A stretch of DNA of 64,000 bases from Diacronema lutheri (GCA_019448385.1 JAGTXO010000015.1:744001-808000); one strand, 5' to 3'; positions 50,463 to 62,200 are shown, numbered from the stretch's first letter. A program made the numbers and translations. Notes: generated by a model not told the origin, from the sequence alone.

Positions 50463-50927
50463 ATGTCGGGGACGACGATGGCCAACCTTCGCCTCCTTTC
50501 CGATCTACAGGCCGTGAAGCGCACACCGCCCGAGGGCGTGAGCGCGAGCCCGGTTAGCGAGGAGAACCTGTACGTCTGGAACGCGACCATCTTTGGCCCG
50601 GACGACTCGCCGTGGGAGGGCGGCGTGTACACGATGAGGATAACCTTCGGCGAGCAGTACCCGGACAAGCCGCCGCGCGTCCGCTTCTGCTGCGAGATGT
50701 TCCACCCGAACATCTACCCGGACGGCACGCTCTGCATGGACCTGATCCAAGACAACTGGTCACCGATCTACTCGGTCTCGTCCATCCTCACCGCGATCCG
50801 CTCGCTGCTCACAGACCCCAACTGCGCGAGTCCAGCGCACCCCGAGGCGGCGCACCTTTTCCAAACCGACCAAAAGCAGTACAACCGGCGCGTACGCCGC
50901 ATCGCGGAGAAGTCGACGGAGGGCTAA
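50463..50927 (+). CDS. Ubiquitin-conjugating enzyme E2, RAD6/UBC2-like
   Basis: 154 residues, single exon, complete UBC fold. Diagnostic segments are LYVWNATIFGPDDSPWEGGV, YPDKPPRVRFCCEMFHPNIY and the active-site loop GTLCMDLIQDNWSPIYSVSS, with catalytic Cys about residue 91, then LTAIRSLLTDPN. HPN and the Trp three residues after the Asp-Asn pair are conserved. RAD6-type E2s ubiquitinate histone H2B and PCNA in post-replication repair and transcription. UBC2/UBE2A identity over other class I E2s is likely (similar length, same opening and loop) but not proven. The start ATG at 50463 matches the usual N-terminal length. Confidence 0.88.
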   Translation: MSGTTMANLRLLSDLQAVKRTPPEGVSASPVSEENLYVWNATIFGPDDSPWEGGVYTMRITFGEQYPDKPPRVRFCCEMFHPNIYPDGTLCMDLIQDNWSPIYSVSSILTAIRSLLTDPNCASPAHPEAAHLFQTDQKQYNRRVRRIAEKSTEG

Positions 50928-51526
50928 CGAGCGACGCAACGACGTCCCGCGCCGCACGCGTCGGACGCGCTCCGCGACGCGCAGGTGCACGCGCGTCTCG
51001 CGTGCTACCCGCTCGTCCTCCGCGGCCGTGCGCGGGCACCATCCCGCGGCGCGCCGCGCCGATGTTGGGCGCGTCGCGCGCCGACGCTCGCGCGGGGTGG
51101 CTGCCGTCGGCTGCTGGCCACGTTGCGGGTCACGCTTGCGTCGCCTGCTCGCGGGTCAGTGCAGGGCCTCCCAAGGCTGCTCCGGAAATGTGGCGAGCGA
51201 ATCTCCGGCACTCTGCGCACGACTTTGCTCCCCGGTGCAGCCGTGCGCGTGCGTGTGGCGCCTTGCACTGCCGCCCGCCAGCAGCCAGTCACAGTGCCAG
51301 GCACTGCCGCCCGCCAGCAGCCGCCAGCCCCCCCGCGGCCCCTGCCCGCTGTTTCAGTGCATGACGCCGTGCTCGTGCTTACGGGCGCGGCGGTGCCACC
51401 TGAGTCCTGTCGTCGTGGAACCTGCGCGCAGCGGGCATCCATCAATACCCGGACTCTGGTGGAAAGTGGGTCCGGCGCATTTCGCGCCCACAAACTGCAA
51501 GGTGCCTTCTGGGCCCGCCCGGCAAG
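50928..51526. other. Intergenic region with 22-bp direct repeat and promoter module
   Basis: About 600 bp with no supported gene. GCACTGCCGCCCGCCAGCAG-CC occurs at 51265-51286 and again at 51301-51322. The 3' end carries the TGGAAAGTGG (51460) plus TTTCGCGCC (51480) module also found at 9085-9109, here 39 bases before the next ATG. Confidence 0.5.
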
Positions 51527-52316
51527 ATGAGTTCCAACTCGTCGAGAGCCGACGACTTCCTCGAGCGTGCGGCCATCAGCCGGCTGCGGATCCTGTCCGA
51601 GGCCCTATCGGAGCGGCTGATCAGCACGGGTGCGCGCGGCCGCGAGGACGCTAGGGCGGCGGGGGAGGAAAGGAGGGAGAGCCCGAGCGCGCCCTGCCGT
51701 GCCTGGCGCGACGCACGCGGCGTTCCCGATGCTTCCTCGTGGCTGGTGCTCAACGCGCGCGGTTGCCGATGGCGTCACGCGCCTGCGCTACCCGCGCTCC
51801 GCAGAGGAGTACGAGAGGCACAAGCGCATCCTTCTCGCAAGCATCTCGACGCTCCCCGCGAGCCCGGAGGGCACGAACCCGCCTCACGCGCCGTCCGAGC
51901 TGCACGCGTGGGGCGGCGGCGCGACCGCGGGCTTCTCGCGCACGCTTGTTGATGTGCTCGAAGAGTGCGACCGCACGCACCTTCTCGCGGAGCCCCCGCT
52001 CGTGCGCGAAACGAGCGGCTTTGCGTTTGGCTCCGACGACGAGTGCATCTTCCCAGACGACCCGCCCCCGCCCGCGCCTCTGTCGCTCGACGCGCAGAGC
52101 CCAAGCCATCCACTCTCCAGCCAGCACACGAACATTCTCCGTCGCGCCACGCCCACCCCCACCCCGAGAGCCGCCACGCGTTCCACCGAACTGCAGTCGG
52201 TGCCAGCGGCGCCGTCGAGCAAGCGACGCGTGCACGCGCGCGCGCGCTCGCTCCCCAAGAAGGCGGAGGCGCGCGCCTTGAGCCACGTCCGCGATCTGGC
52301 CGCGACCGTCGCATGA
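51527..52316 (+). CDS. Hypothetical protein, 5' splice structure uncertain
   Basis: A good ATG at 51527 opens MSSNSSRADDFLERAAISRL and RILSEALSERLISTG. A second frame, clearly protein-like from about 51750, reads VADGVTRLRYPRSAEEYERH, GFSRTLVDVLEECDRTHLLA and FAFGSDDECIFPDDPPPP, and ends with a basic C-terminus at 52316. The two are presumably joined by an intron with a GTGCGC donor near 51632, but no acceptor of usual spacing is evident; the only AG sites (51667-51687) would make it about 55 bp. An alternative start in the second frame is the ATG at 51729. The rest looks disordered, Pro/Ser/Arg-rich, possibly nuclear. No family recognised. Confidence 0.45.
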
Positions 52317-52483
52317 GTTGCGACCGCACGCCGTTGCCGTCGGCGGCGCGTGTGGCGCTGGGCCGCCAAGCTGGGCAGGCCGCCGTCGCCAGCGCCCTCG
52401 GCAGCTAAAAGCTAAAAAGCCAACCGCCCATAACCGCCCTAGGGTTTTGCGCGCTCGGACGCGCGACGCGCAGGGCTGCCGCC

Positions 52484-54413
52484 ATGTCGGCCGTTGAGAT
52501 CGTGAATCCGAAGGCGGACCTGGTGCGCCATGCAGACGCGACGATGATGAACATCAACGCGGCGCGTGGGCTGTACGACGTGCTCAAGACCAACCTCGGG
52601 CCCAAGGGCACGCTGAAGATGCTCGTCGGCGGCGCGGGCGACCTGAAGCTCACGAAGGATGGGAACACGCTGCTCCACGAGATGATGATCCAGCACCCGA
52701 CCGCGGCGCTGATCGCGCGGATCGCGACGGCGCAGGACGACGTTGCGGGCGACGGGACCACCTCCAACGTGCTCATCATCGGCGACCTGATGAAGCAGGC
52801 CGAACGCTACCTCGCAGACGGGCTGCACCCGCGGCTCATCTGCGAGGGCATCCAGGCGGCGAAGGGTCGCGTGCTCGAGTTCCTTGACAAGGTGAAGACG
52901 GACGTGCCGGTTGGCGACCGCGAGTTTCTGATTAAGGTGGCGAGCTCCTCGCTCCGCACCAAGCTTCACCCCGAGCTCGCCGACCTCGTGACCGAGATCG
53001 TGGTCGACGCGGTGCGGTGCGTCAAGCGGCCGGACGAGCCGCTCGACCTGCACATGGTGGAGATCATGGCGATGCAGCATCGGCACGCGGCGGAGTCGCG
53101 GCTGGTGAAGGGCCTTGTGATGGATCACGGTGGTCGCCACCCCGACATGAAGAAGGCGCTCTCCAACTGCTTCGTGCTCACGTGCAACGCGACGCTCGAG
53201 TACGAGAAGTCGGAGGTCAACTCGGCCTTCATGTACTCCAACGCCGAGCAGCGCGAGAAGATGCTCGCGGCGGAGCGCAAGTGGGTGGACGACCGCGTGC
53301 AGCTCATTCTCAACGTGCAAAAGGCCGTGTGCACCGCCGGCCAGGACTTTGTTCTCGTCAACCAGAAGGGGATCGACCCGCTCGCGCTCGACGCCTTGCA
53401 GAAGGCAGGCATCCTGGCGCTTCGGCGCGCCAAGCGGCGCAACATGGAGCGACTCACGCTCGCGTGCGGCGGCACGGCGGTCAACTCGTTTGACGAGATG
53501 ACGCCCGACGTGCTCGGCTGGGCCGAGAGCGTGTACGAGCAGCAGCTCGGCGAGGACGCGTTCACGTTCGTCGAGGGCACGCGCCACCCGCTCTCGTGCA
53601 CCATCCTCCTCAAGGGGCCGCACAAGTGCGGCGCGCGCACGCGCGGCGCGGCGCAGCGCGGCGCGGTGCGGCGCGGCGCGGCGCGGCGCGACCGGGGCGT
53701 TGCACCGCGCCACCACGGCGGCAACCCGCTCGCGCTCGCGCCGACGCGCGAGCGCGCACCGCGTCGCGACCCCGACCCGGCCATTGTCGCATGCCGCACC
53801 GCGCGCAGGCACACGATCGACCAGATGAAGGACGCGGTGCGCGATGGCCTGCGCGCGGTGCGCAACGCCGTCGAAGACGGCCAGATGGTGCCCGGCGCCG
53901 GCGCCTTTGAGCTCCTCGCGCACGCGCACCTCCTCGAGTTTAAAAAGTCGGTCCTCGGGCGCGCAAAGCTCGGCGTGCAGGCGTACGCGGACGCACTGCT
54001 CGTCATCCCGCGCACGCTCGCGGAGAACGCGGGGTACGACGCAAACGACACGCTGATTAAGCTGCAGGTGCCGCACCGCGCGCGCGTCTCGCGCGCGCGT
54101 GCGCGCGCACGTGCGCGCCGTCGGCCGACCGCGCACCGCGCCGGGCCGGGCCGCGCGCGCGCCGCGCGCGCGCCTCTTCGCGCGCGCGCAGGAGGCGACG
54201 TCGGAGGGCAAGACGGTCGGCGTGGACATCAACTCTGGCGAGCCGATCGACCCGGCGCTGATCGGCGTGTGGGACAACTGGCGTGTGAAGCGGCAGATGC
54301 TCGACTCGAGCGCGGTGATCACCGAGCAGCTCTTGCTCGTCGATGAGATCATCCGCGCGGGCAAGCAGATCAAGAAGGCGGGCCCCGGCTCAGATGTCGC
54401 CTACCAGGGCTAG
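52484..54413 (+). CDS. CCT6: T-complex protein 1 subunit zeta (CCT6), 3 exons
   Basis: Group II chaperonin subunit that helps fold actin, tubulin and other cytosolic proteins in the TRiC/CCT ring. Exons 52484-53625, 53809-54067 and 54192-54413 give 540 residues, the normal length. Introns have GTGCGG and GTGCCG donors and GCGCAG acceptors, and joins restore [20 protein letters not shown] and [20 protein letters not shown]. The equatorial ATP site is [11 protein letters not shown] and the [13 protein letters not shown] loop; [11 protein letters not shown] and [19 protein letters not shown] are the closing blocks. Zeta is chosen from the overall pattern, including [16 protein letters not shown] at the N-terminus. 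Intron 1 has no in-frame stop, so an unspliced reading would insert 61 Arg-rich residues. Confidence 0.92.
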
Positions 54414-54687
54414 AGCGCGCGCGGTGCGGAGCAGCGGAGCAAGGCCGGCGTGGAGCTCGGTGCGCCATGTGCCGATGCGCGGCTGTGGGCGGGCAGCGGC
54501 GCGCGCGGCGCGCGCGGCGCGCGCGCGGTCGGCGGCCAGCAGTGCGCCGACGAGTTTCGATGCAAGGGTCGAGCATGGACGCCGCGTGCGAGAAGAGGCG
54601 CCGCCGAGCTTCGTCGCGAGGACTCTTGGTCCTGGGCGGCTCTCGGTCCAGGCTCTTGGTCCGCACTCACACTGAACTTGACGACTG
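54414..54687. other. Intergenic spacer CCT6 / sialyltransferase
   Basis: 274 bp of GC-rich sequence between two same-strand genes, becoming less GC-rich toward the downstream ATG. No gene or clear motif seen. Confidence 0.4.
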
Positions 54688-55722
54688 ATGAGTGAGCAGA
54701 CTCGGGGCATGCGATGGCCGGCATGTGGACGGCTCGCAGGCGCGTTGCTCCTCGCCACGCCCGAGGCGCTGCACGCGCGTTGCCCGCGCGATGCGCTGGT
54801 GCAGGACGCGCAGCAGAAGCTTCTCTGCGCGGCGCGGCCGCCGTGGGGCCTCGAGCAGGTCTGCCGCGAGGCCGGGATGCGCGAGTTTCTGCGCTCGCGC
54901 GCGTATCCGCCAGGCTGCGGGTACGGCTCGTGCGCGGTGGTCGGGGCGGGCGGCACGTTGCTCGGCGCCCGGCTTGGCGCGCACATCGATTCGCATGACG
55001 CGGTCATTCGCATCAACGTTGCGCCCGATGGCGCTCGCATCAACCTGCGCGCGCTTGGCGCTGGCGGTGCGGAGCGGACACGCGTCGCGTGGCGCGCGGA
55101 CCTCGGCGTGCGGACTGACTGGCGCGTGATGAACATCGACGCGTTTCGACTGCTTCCATGGTACCCGAAAAAGTGGCTCCGCCCGCCGCGCGGCACCGGC
55201 AGCCACGTCGACATGTCGTCGGCGCCCGCATCACCGCGCGTCGCCTTCTACTGCCAGAACCCGCGCATCACCGGCCGGTGCGCGGGCTGGTCGCTGCGCA
55301 CGATCCTCGGCTCGGGCGCGGAGGCGTACATGATCAACCCGCTGCTCCTCGGCCGGTACAACAAGGCCTTCTTCGCCCGCGCCGCGCACCATTCGGCGCT
55401 CACGACCGGGATGGCCGCGATCGCGTTCGCGCGCGCCGTGTGCAACCAGACGCACATATACGGCTTTGGTGACGGCAGCTCGTGCCCGAGCACGTGCTAC
55501 CACTACTACGAGCCGTGCGACGGCAGCCGCCCCGAGCCGACACGGCACACGCAGAGCGAGGTCTTTGGGAGCGACTCGACGGGCGGGATGCACAACTTCT
55601 CCGTCCAGGCCGCGGCGCTGCTCCGCCTCGCAAGTGCGGGCGAGATCGTGCCGCATTGGGGCGCGTGCGACGGCCTCGGCCGTCTGCGTGCGGCCGCGCG
55701 TGCGTCGCGCCGCCGACGATGA
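54688..55722 (+). CDS. GT29 sialyltransferase-like protein
   Basis: 344 residues, single exon. Sialylmotif L is CAVVGAGGTLLGARLGAHID followed by SHDAVIRIN (about residues 81-110). Sialylmotif S is TTGMAAIAFARAVCNQTHIY followed by GFG (about 240-262), and a YHYYEP segment follows as the III/VS-like His-Glu motif. These are the CMP-sialic-acid-binding signatures of family GT29. The N-terminus has a weak hydrophobic stretch (CGRLAGALLLATPEALHA), possibly a short Golgi signal anchor. In animals these enzymes add sialic acid to glycans; algal members may use Kdn/Kdo-like donors, so the substrate is open. Paired cysteines in motifs L and S are present. Confidence 0.82.
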   Translation: MSEQTRGMRWPACGRLAGALLLATPEALHARCPRDALVQDAQQKLLCAARPPWGLEQVCREAGMREFLRSRAYPPGCGYGSCAVVGAGGTLLGARLGAHIDSHDAVIRINVAPDGARINLRALGAGGAERTRVAWRADLGVRTDWRVMNIDAFRLLPWYPKKWLRPPRGTGSHVDMSSAPASPRVAFYCQNPRITGRCAGWSLRTILGSGAEAYMINPLLLGRYNKAFFARAAHHSALTTGMAAIAFARAVCNQTHIYGFGDGSSCPSTCYHYYEPCDGSRPEPTRHTQSEVFGSDSTGGMHNFSVQAAALLRLASAGEIVPHWGACDGLGRLRAAARASRRRR

Positions 55723-56121
55723 GGGAAAGTGAAAGTGCTTGACTGTGCCACTCGGTTGACTGGCAATTCGCGCGTTGCCTGGCAGCTCGCGAGCGCGAGC
55801 ACGAGCACGTCGCCAATTAATTCGCCCGCAATGGTGAGTCTGTTCCCTCGCGCCCCGCTCATGCTAGCCCTCATTTCCTGAGCGCTGACCGTACCATGGT
55901 CGGCGTTCTTCCGGTACAGAGGGCGACATCGCACGCCACAATTATGATCCTGGGAGCGCGGTGTTCCAGACATCTGGCGACGTGGCGAAGAGACGCCGCG
56001 CCGCGCGAGGGCCGTGCGGCGAGAGCGCGCGCGCGCGCGCGCAGCGCGCGCACCCGCGCGGAGCTCAACCCCCTGCACCGCGCGCCTTTGCCTTTCGCCC
56101 GGTGGCCTCCTGGGTAGGAGC
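55723..56121. other. Intergenic region
   Basis: About 400 bp, less GC-rich in its first half (AATTAATTCGCCC near 55816). It presumably holds the 3' end of the sialyltransferase gene and the promoter of the methyltransferase-like gene. No gene seen. Confidence 0.4.
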
Positions 56122-57069
56122 ATGTCCGCGCCTTTGCCTGCCGCCACGCCCGGAGCCGCCCTTGGGCCGTCAGCGGTTGACGGTGCGGCAGCGGCGCACA
56201 CGCAGCTTCCATCCCCTCGCGAGCTCGAGCGCCGCTTCGGTTTCGTCGGCGCGGGGGTGCAGGGCGCACAGCACGAGCCCGAACCGAGCGCGGGAGGCAG
56301 CGTCCGCTGCGCCTGCGCGCACTGCGCGGCGTGGGCCGAATTTATCGCGCGCGGCGCGCCGGACGGCTCGCGCCAGTACGAGGTGTTTACGCGCACCCTC
56401 GTCGCTGGGCTCGCGAGCGCGCTGCTTGCGCTGCGCGCGGCGCTGCGTGACGAGCTGCCCGATGGCCGTGAGCTCCGGGTGCTCGAGCTTGGCGCCGGGA
56501 GCGGCAGACTCGCCCACCTCCTTCGCGAAGAGCTCGCGCTGCGCGCGCCGGCAGGTGACGACGTGGGCGTGTGCCTGATTGCGTCGGACATTGCGCAGCC
56601 GATGGCGAAGCAGTCGAGCGCGCGCCGCGACTACCCGGTGCTGCACGCCGACCACCGCCAGGCGCTGCTCCGCTGCTCGCCCGACGTTGTCCTCGCGTGC
56701 TGGATGCCGCTCGGCGCCGACTGGACGGCGGTGATCCGGCAGACGCACACCGTGCATGCCTTCGTCCTCGTCGGCGACACGACCGGCGCGCTATGCGGCG
56801 ATCCGGTCAAGACGTGGGCGCGCGCACGGCGGGGTACGTCGGCCGACGCGAATGCGGCCGTCCTGCCCGCGCGGCTGAACGGCTGGGCCGTGCGCGAGCT
56901 CGCGGCGTTGAGTGCGGCGCAGCTGTGCATGGCGGACGAGCCGTGGCTGTGCGCGCGTCACTCGCGCACGGTGCTCGTCGTGCGCGAGGAACGCGTGCTT
57001 TCAGGCCGCGCGGCGCGCGCCCTCCTCGCTCCGCTCCTCGGCCCACTCGCCTCGCCCGACGGATCGTGA
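56122..57069 (+). CDS. SAM-dependent methyltransferase-like protein
   Basis: 315 residues from the ATG at 56122. RVLELGAGSGRLAHLLREEL (about residues 114-133) is a typical motif I glycine loop of class I methyltransferases. It is followed by VCLIASDIAQPM (motif II acidic strand end) and SPDVVLACWMPLGADWTAVI (motif IV-like). The N-terminal part has a CACAHCAAWAEF cysteine cluster. The substrate is unknown. It lies 92 bp upstream of the NhaC-like gene on the same strand. Fold assignment is by motif only. Confidence 0.62.
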   Translation: MSAPLPAATPGAALGPSAVDGAAAAHTQLPSPRELERRFGFVGAGVQGAQHEPEPSAGGSVRCACAHCAAWAEFIARGAPDGSRQYEVFTRTLVAGLASALLALRAALRDELPDGRELRVLELGAGSGRLAHLLREELALRAPAGDDVGVCLIASDIAQPMAKQSSARRDYPVLHADHRQALLRCSPDVVLACWMPLGADWTAVIRQTHTVHAFVLVGDTTGALCGDPVKTWARARRGTSADANAAVLPARLNGWAVRELAALSAAQLCMADEPWLCARHSRTVLVVREERVLSGRAARALLAPLLGPLASPDGS

Positions 57070-57161
57070 GCTTCGCGGTTGTCGCGAGTCGCGAGTCGCG
57101 ACATAGTCACGAAGAGGTACGACATAGCGGGCCGAAAGATCGAGTGACGTTGCGGTCCACG

Positions 57162-59127
57162 ATGAAAGCCGTCCTCGCGTCATCGCTCGCACTCTGCGTC
57201 ACCCTCGCGGCGGGGCTGGCGCCGTCAGCGCGGGCGGCGGCGCTGCCGCTCTCGCCGCGGCCGCCGCTGATTCGTGGCGCCGGCCTGCGCGCGCTCGGTC
57301 GCCACGCGCGCGCGCAGCCCCCCGAAGGCAGCGCGCGCGGCGTCGCGATGAGCCTGCGCGGCGGGGCGGCCGCGGCGGCGGTGCTCGCACCGCACTGGAC
57401 TTCGCTGCTGCCGCCGCTGGCGACGATCATGGTGTCGCTTGTGGCCAAGCAGGTGATCATCGCGCTGCTCGCCGGCCTCTGGGCCGGCGCGTGCCTGCTG
57501 CACGCGAACCCGGTCGTCGCGCTGCTGCGGTCGGTCGACACGTACTCGCTCAACGCGCTCGCCGACCCGGAGCATGCGGGGATCCTGATCTTCACGCTAC
57601 TGCTCGGCGGCGCGATTGGCGTGATCCAGAAGACGGGCGGCTCGCTCGGCCTCGCGCGCGCCTTTGGCCCGCTCGCGCGCACGCGCCGGCGTGCGGCGGG
57701 CACAACGTTTGGCCTCTCGTCGCTCATCTTCTTCGACGACTACTCGAGCGTGCTGATCACGGGCAACTCGCTGCGCAAGCCGGCGGCGCGCGCAGGTCTC
57801 TCTGTCCAAAAGTTTGCGCTGATCGTCCACGCGATGGGCACGTGCATCGCTTCGCTCTCGCCCGTGTCGTCATGGACGGGGCTGCAGCTCGGGTACGTGG
57901 CGGGCGCGGTCGCGGCGGCGGGCGTGCCGATGGACGGCTTTTCGATGATGCTCGCGACGATCCCGTACCGGCTGCTGCCGCTTATTTTCGTCGCGCTCAT
58001 CGCCGTCTCCGTCTTCGCCGCCCGCGACTTTGGCGGCATCGCCGACGCCGAGGCGGCCGCGGCCGCGGCGGCGGGCGCCGACGCGCCGCTGACGGGCGAG
58101 GCGGGCGCGCGTGGCGCGACGAACGGCGACGCGTATGAGGCGCCCGCGGGCGAAGCGGGCCCGCTCGATCCGAAGCCGGGCACGCCGCTCCGCCCGCTCA
58201 ACGCGCTTCTCCCCTTCGGCGCGATCATTGCGTGCGCCTTCTTCGGCATGCTCGCGGACGGCGGCGCGAAGCTCGGCGCGGCCGCGCGCGGCGCGGGCAT
58301 TTTCCAGCTGCTCGCGGCGTGCGACAGCGTGCGCGCGCTGATCTGGGCGAGCCTGGCGGGCACCGGCGTCGCGCTGCTCCTCGCGCTCAGCGAGCGCATC
58401 CTGAGCGTGCAGGAGGCGCTCGGCGCGTGGATGGACGGGATGAAGGAGGTCCTCGAGCCGTGCGTCATCCTCACGCTCGCGTGGGCGCTCGGCGCCGTGA
58501 TCGCCGACGTGAAGGCGGCAGCGTTCCTCGCTTCGCTCCTCGGCGGCGGCCTGCCCAAGCCTGCCCTCCCACCCCTCCTCGTGCTGCTGTGCTACGCCAT
58601 GTCGTACGCGACGGGCTCGGCCGCAGGCGAGCGCGCACGCGCGCCGCGCGCCGCGCCGCGCCGCGCGCGCGCTCGCCGGCGCCGCGCACGGGCGGGCGTC
58701 GCGCGCCGCCCACTCGTCTCGCGCGCGCGCGCGCGCCGCACCGCCGCGCGGCGCAGGCACGATGGGCGTCGTCTTCCCGCTCGCCGCGCCGCTCGCCGCG
58801 TCGCTCGGCGGGGGCGACGTGCAGTTCGTGACGTGCTGCTTTGGCGCCATTCTGGGCTCGTCGCTGTGGGGCAACATCTGCTCTCCTATCGCCGACACGT
58901 CCATCATGACCGCGCTCGCCACCAAGTGCGGCCTGACCGAGCACGTGCAGACGACGACGCAATACGCGCTGCTCGCGGGCGGCGTCGCGCTCGCGTGCAC
59001 GGCGCTGCTCTCGCTCGGCGTCGTCGGGCCGGGCGGCGCGCTGCTGAGCGGCGTCGCCATGATCGGGCTCGCGGCGACGCGCTTCAGGCCCGAGCCCAAG
59101 TCGGCCGCGGCCGGCAAGGCCACGTGA
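57162..59127 (+). CDS. NhaC-type Na+/H+ antiporter (2 exons, GC-AG intron)
   Basis: Exons 57162-58626 and 58757-59127 give 611 residues. A cleavable-type signal (MKAVLASSLALCVTLAAGLA) precedes about 11 hydrophobic helices. Family signatures are FFDDYSSVLITGNSLRK (the ion-binding Asp-Asp region), SPVSSWTGLQLGY and, in exon 2, GNICSPIADTSIM. The splice needs a GC donor: GCCGCAG|GCGAGC...GCGCAG|GC. It restores YATGSAAGTMGVVFPLAAPL, the expected continuous helix, and no GT nearby does so. The family exchanges Na+ for H+; location (plasma membrane, plastid envelope or endomembrane) is not determinable. An about 60-residue hydrophilic loop (58040-58200) separates the two halves. Confidence 0.8.
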
Positions 59128-59239
59128 CACCCGTCCCGACTTGGGCTCCGCAAGTCGAGAGTAGGATCGAGGTCACTCCGTCCAGCGGCGGCAAACGTTG
59201 ATCCGAGCGCGCATGAAATGACGCGCGCGCGTTGAGCTC

Positions 59240-62200
59240 ATGGGCGTTGCGTGCTCACGCCCGGCGGCGCCAGCCGTTGCACCGAGCGTGGCGCAGCAGG
59301 CTCTGCTCGCACCGGCGACGGTGAGTAGCGATGCGCCCGCCGCGGCGGAGCCCGCGCTCCCGCCGATGCCGTCAAGCGCGCGCATGGAGGTGATGAACGC
59401 CGAGGAGGCGGCGCGCATCGTGATGGAGGCGCGGAACGACCCGGCGCGCACGGCGATCGTGCACCGGCGTATCGTGCGGCTGCTCTCGCTGGTGTGCTGC
59501 ATGGGCCTGCTCGCGAGCAGCCTCACCGTCTTCCATCTGCCCGTCTCGTCGATCCGCATCGAGCGCGAGTGGGACGCGAACCGGCCTCTGCTGATCGAGG
59601 TGCACGCGTGCGACGTGGCCGTCGAGCCCGCGCCCGCGTCGGCGGCGCCGACGATCGTGTTCAACGGCCTCGCGTCGGGCACGGCGCTGCTCAAATGGAT
59701 CACGTCGCAGCGCGGCGCGAGCCACGGGCGCGTGCTCGTCGAGGGGCTGCAGACGCGCTCGACCACGTCGTGCGCGCGCCTGCCGTTCCTCTCGTGCTCG
59801 ACCGCGTGCCGCATCGTCGTGCGCGTGCCGGACGGCGTCGAGCCGCGCGAGCTGCACGTGTCGCAGGACCTGGAGGACAAGAGCCCGATCGTGCAGCTCC
59901 GGCTGCGCGACGTGAGCCTCCGCACCCTCCGCGTGCGCGGCGCCGCCGGGATGGTGACGTGGAGCAGCGCCGGTCCGTCAATCGCGGTGCACGCCGCGCG
60001 CACAACATTCCTCGCGGGCGTGCTCGTCAATCTGGTCGCGGGCGATTTCCGGTGCGACGAATGCGCGATCAGCGCGGACGCGCAAGTGCAGGTCATCTCC
60101 ACGTCCGGCTCCGTCACCATCGACAGCGCACTGCTGCCCTCTGCCGCCGATCCGGCCGGCGCGCTGCCGTCGTCGCTGCGGCTCGCGCTCCGCCAGCCGA
60201 TGGACTACGCGTGCATCGCGGCGGAGGCGCCCACGCGGATCGACGAGCCCGACGAGCCGTGGGCGCTGTGCGAGGGCGAGTACCACGCGAAGGGCACCTT
60301 TGCGCTCTTTGACGCCGACCGCGACGCGTTTGTCAACCGGCAGGAGCTGCTCGATGGGCTCGGCGCCATCCCCATCTGCTGCGGCGCGGCGAACTGCCCG
60401 TACGCGGGCTGGTGCGACCCGTTCTCGTGGACGCTCTTCCCGTCGGTCGTCGACAGTCCGAGCGACTCGGGGCTCACCGGCCGCGCGGACGTGCTCACGA
60501 ACGCGGCCTTCCTCGCGCGGCTGCGCGCGAGGAATTTGACCAACCTCGTGCCCCGCTGCGCGCGCCTGTACACCCTCCGGCTGCGCACGGGTGCGGAGCC
60601 AGAGGCGACGAACGCGCCGCCCGCGCCCTACTGGGGGCCGATCGTTTCGGAAGGTGGGCAGGTCAGCGTCGTGCTGCGCGCGCCGCCGGCCGAGTCGACG
60701 TGGACGAGCTCGCGCGCGCTGCCGGCCGCGCGCCGGCCGCGCTCGTCGACCGCCTTCCCGCCGCGCACGGCGCTCGGCGAGAACGGCAGCGCCACCTTCT
60801 CCGCGCCGGCGGGTCGGTACGGCGGGATCCGGATGCTCCACGATGACGCGCGCCGGCTGCGCGAGGAGGTGGGCGCCGAGTACGGCGATGCGACGTCCGT
60901 CGGCTCCGCCTTTATCATCTTCGACGTGCCCGCCGCTCCGGGCATCCCACGCTCGCTGTGGGTGTACTCGCCGCTGCCCGTCTACTTCATCCTGCCGCCC
61001 GCCACGCTCGCCCACCTCTCGCTCGGCTCCATGGTGCCCAAACTCGTGCGCTACCGTGTGCGCTTCCACGACTCGGCGTGCGCGCCCGCGCAGACGGACT
61101 ATGTGCCCGTCAATGCGTCGTGCGCCGCGTCGTACCAGCCCGAGGCGCTCGGCCACGACGCCGAGTGCGAGGACGTGCGCTACGCGGTGCGCGCGTCGCG
61201 CAGCGCCGCGCCGCTGCGCGCGCGCCCACCCACCCACCCACGCCGCTCGGCGCGCGCGCGCGCGCGCGCTCCGCGCCGACGCGCGCCCGCCGCGCGCGCG
61301 CGCGCGCACAGGACCACGACGCGCGGCTGGCGGCGGTGCACGACGGCCTGGCGCGCGCGATCAAGTCGAACGGCCTCGACGCGCGCAGGCCCCGCGGCGA
61401 CGTACTGCTCGTGCTGCCCGACCAGCGACCGGAGTCGCACTGGTGGGAGTTCTTGCCCCGCGGCGCGGACTATGCGCTCGCGCAAGTGACGCGCGCAGAC
61501 TATGGCAGCGCGGGTGAGAGCACCGTCGAGGGCCAGGTGCTCATGTCCCACTTCTCCGCGCCGCAGCTCTCGGCGACGGTGCACGCTGCCGTGCTCATGT
61601 CGTTGCTCGCGTCGTTCGTCGTCGCGCTCTTCGCGCAGGCCGCGCTCTATGTGGCCGCGCGCGAGGTGATGCGCACGGCGTGGAAGGACAAGCGCTCGAA
61701 GCAGCGCATGTTCCGCAAGTTTGGCCTCGTCTCGTTGCCCACCGACGGCGTCGAGTCGCAGCGCCCGGCTGACGCCGCCGGTCCGGCCGGCGGCGGCGGC
61801 GGCGACGGCGCGGCCGCGCCGGCGGCGGCCGACGGCGCGGATGGCGCCGAGCGCGAGCGGCTCAAGGTGATCGAGCCGACCTTCTCCGTCTTCGAGGTGC
61901 CGCTCGTCTTCATCTCGACCCTTTTTGTCGAACCGCTCCAGCGGCAGTACATCGATTCGGTCAAGGCATTCATCCGCGACCGCTGCCACGTCGACAGGCC
62001 GCCGCCGCCGCCGTGGGTGCGCAAGCTCGCCGACCAACTCGAGCGGGCGCGCCGCTTCGCGCTGCGGATCGCCGAGCCCGCCGCGTCCGCGGCCGCGGCC
62101 GCGGCGGACGCACCACGGGCCGGCTCGATCGACGGCGCGGCGGGCGAGCCGCTGCCGCCCACCGAGGCCAAGTCGAGCATGGTGATGGCCGACCTGGTCT

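Noticed and set aside
53626-53808. In-frame extension of CCT zeta through this segment
   Set aside because: It would insert 61 Arg-rich residues in the middle of a conserved domain. A clean GTGCGG...GCGCAG intron explains it.
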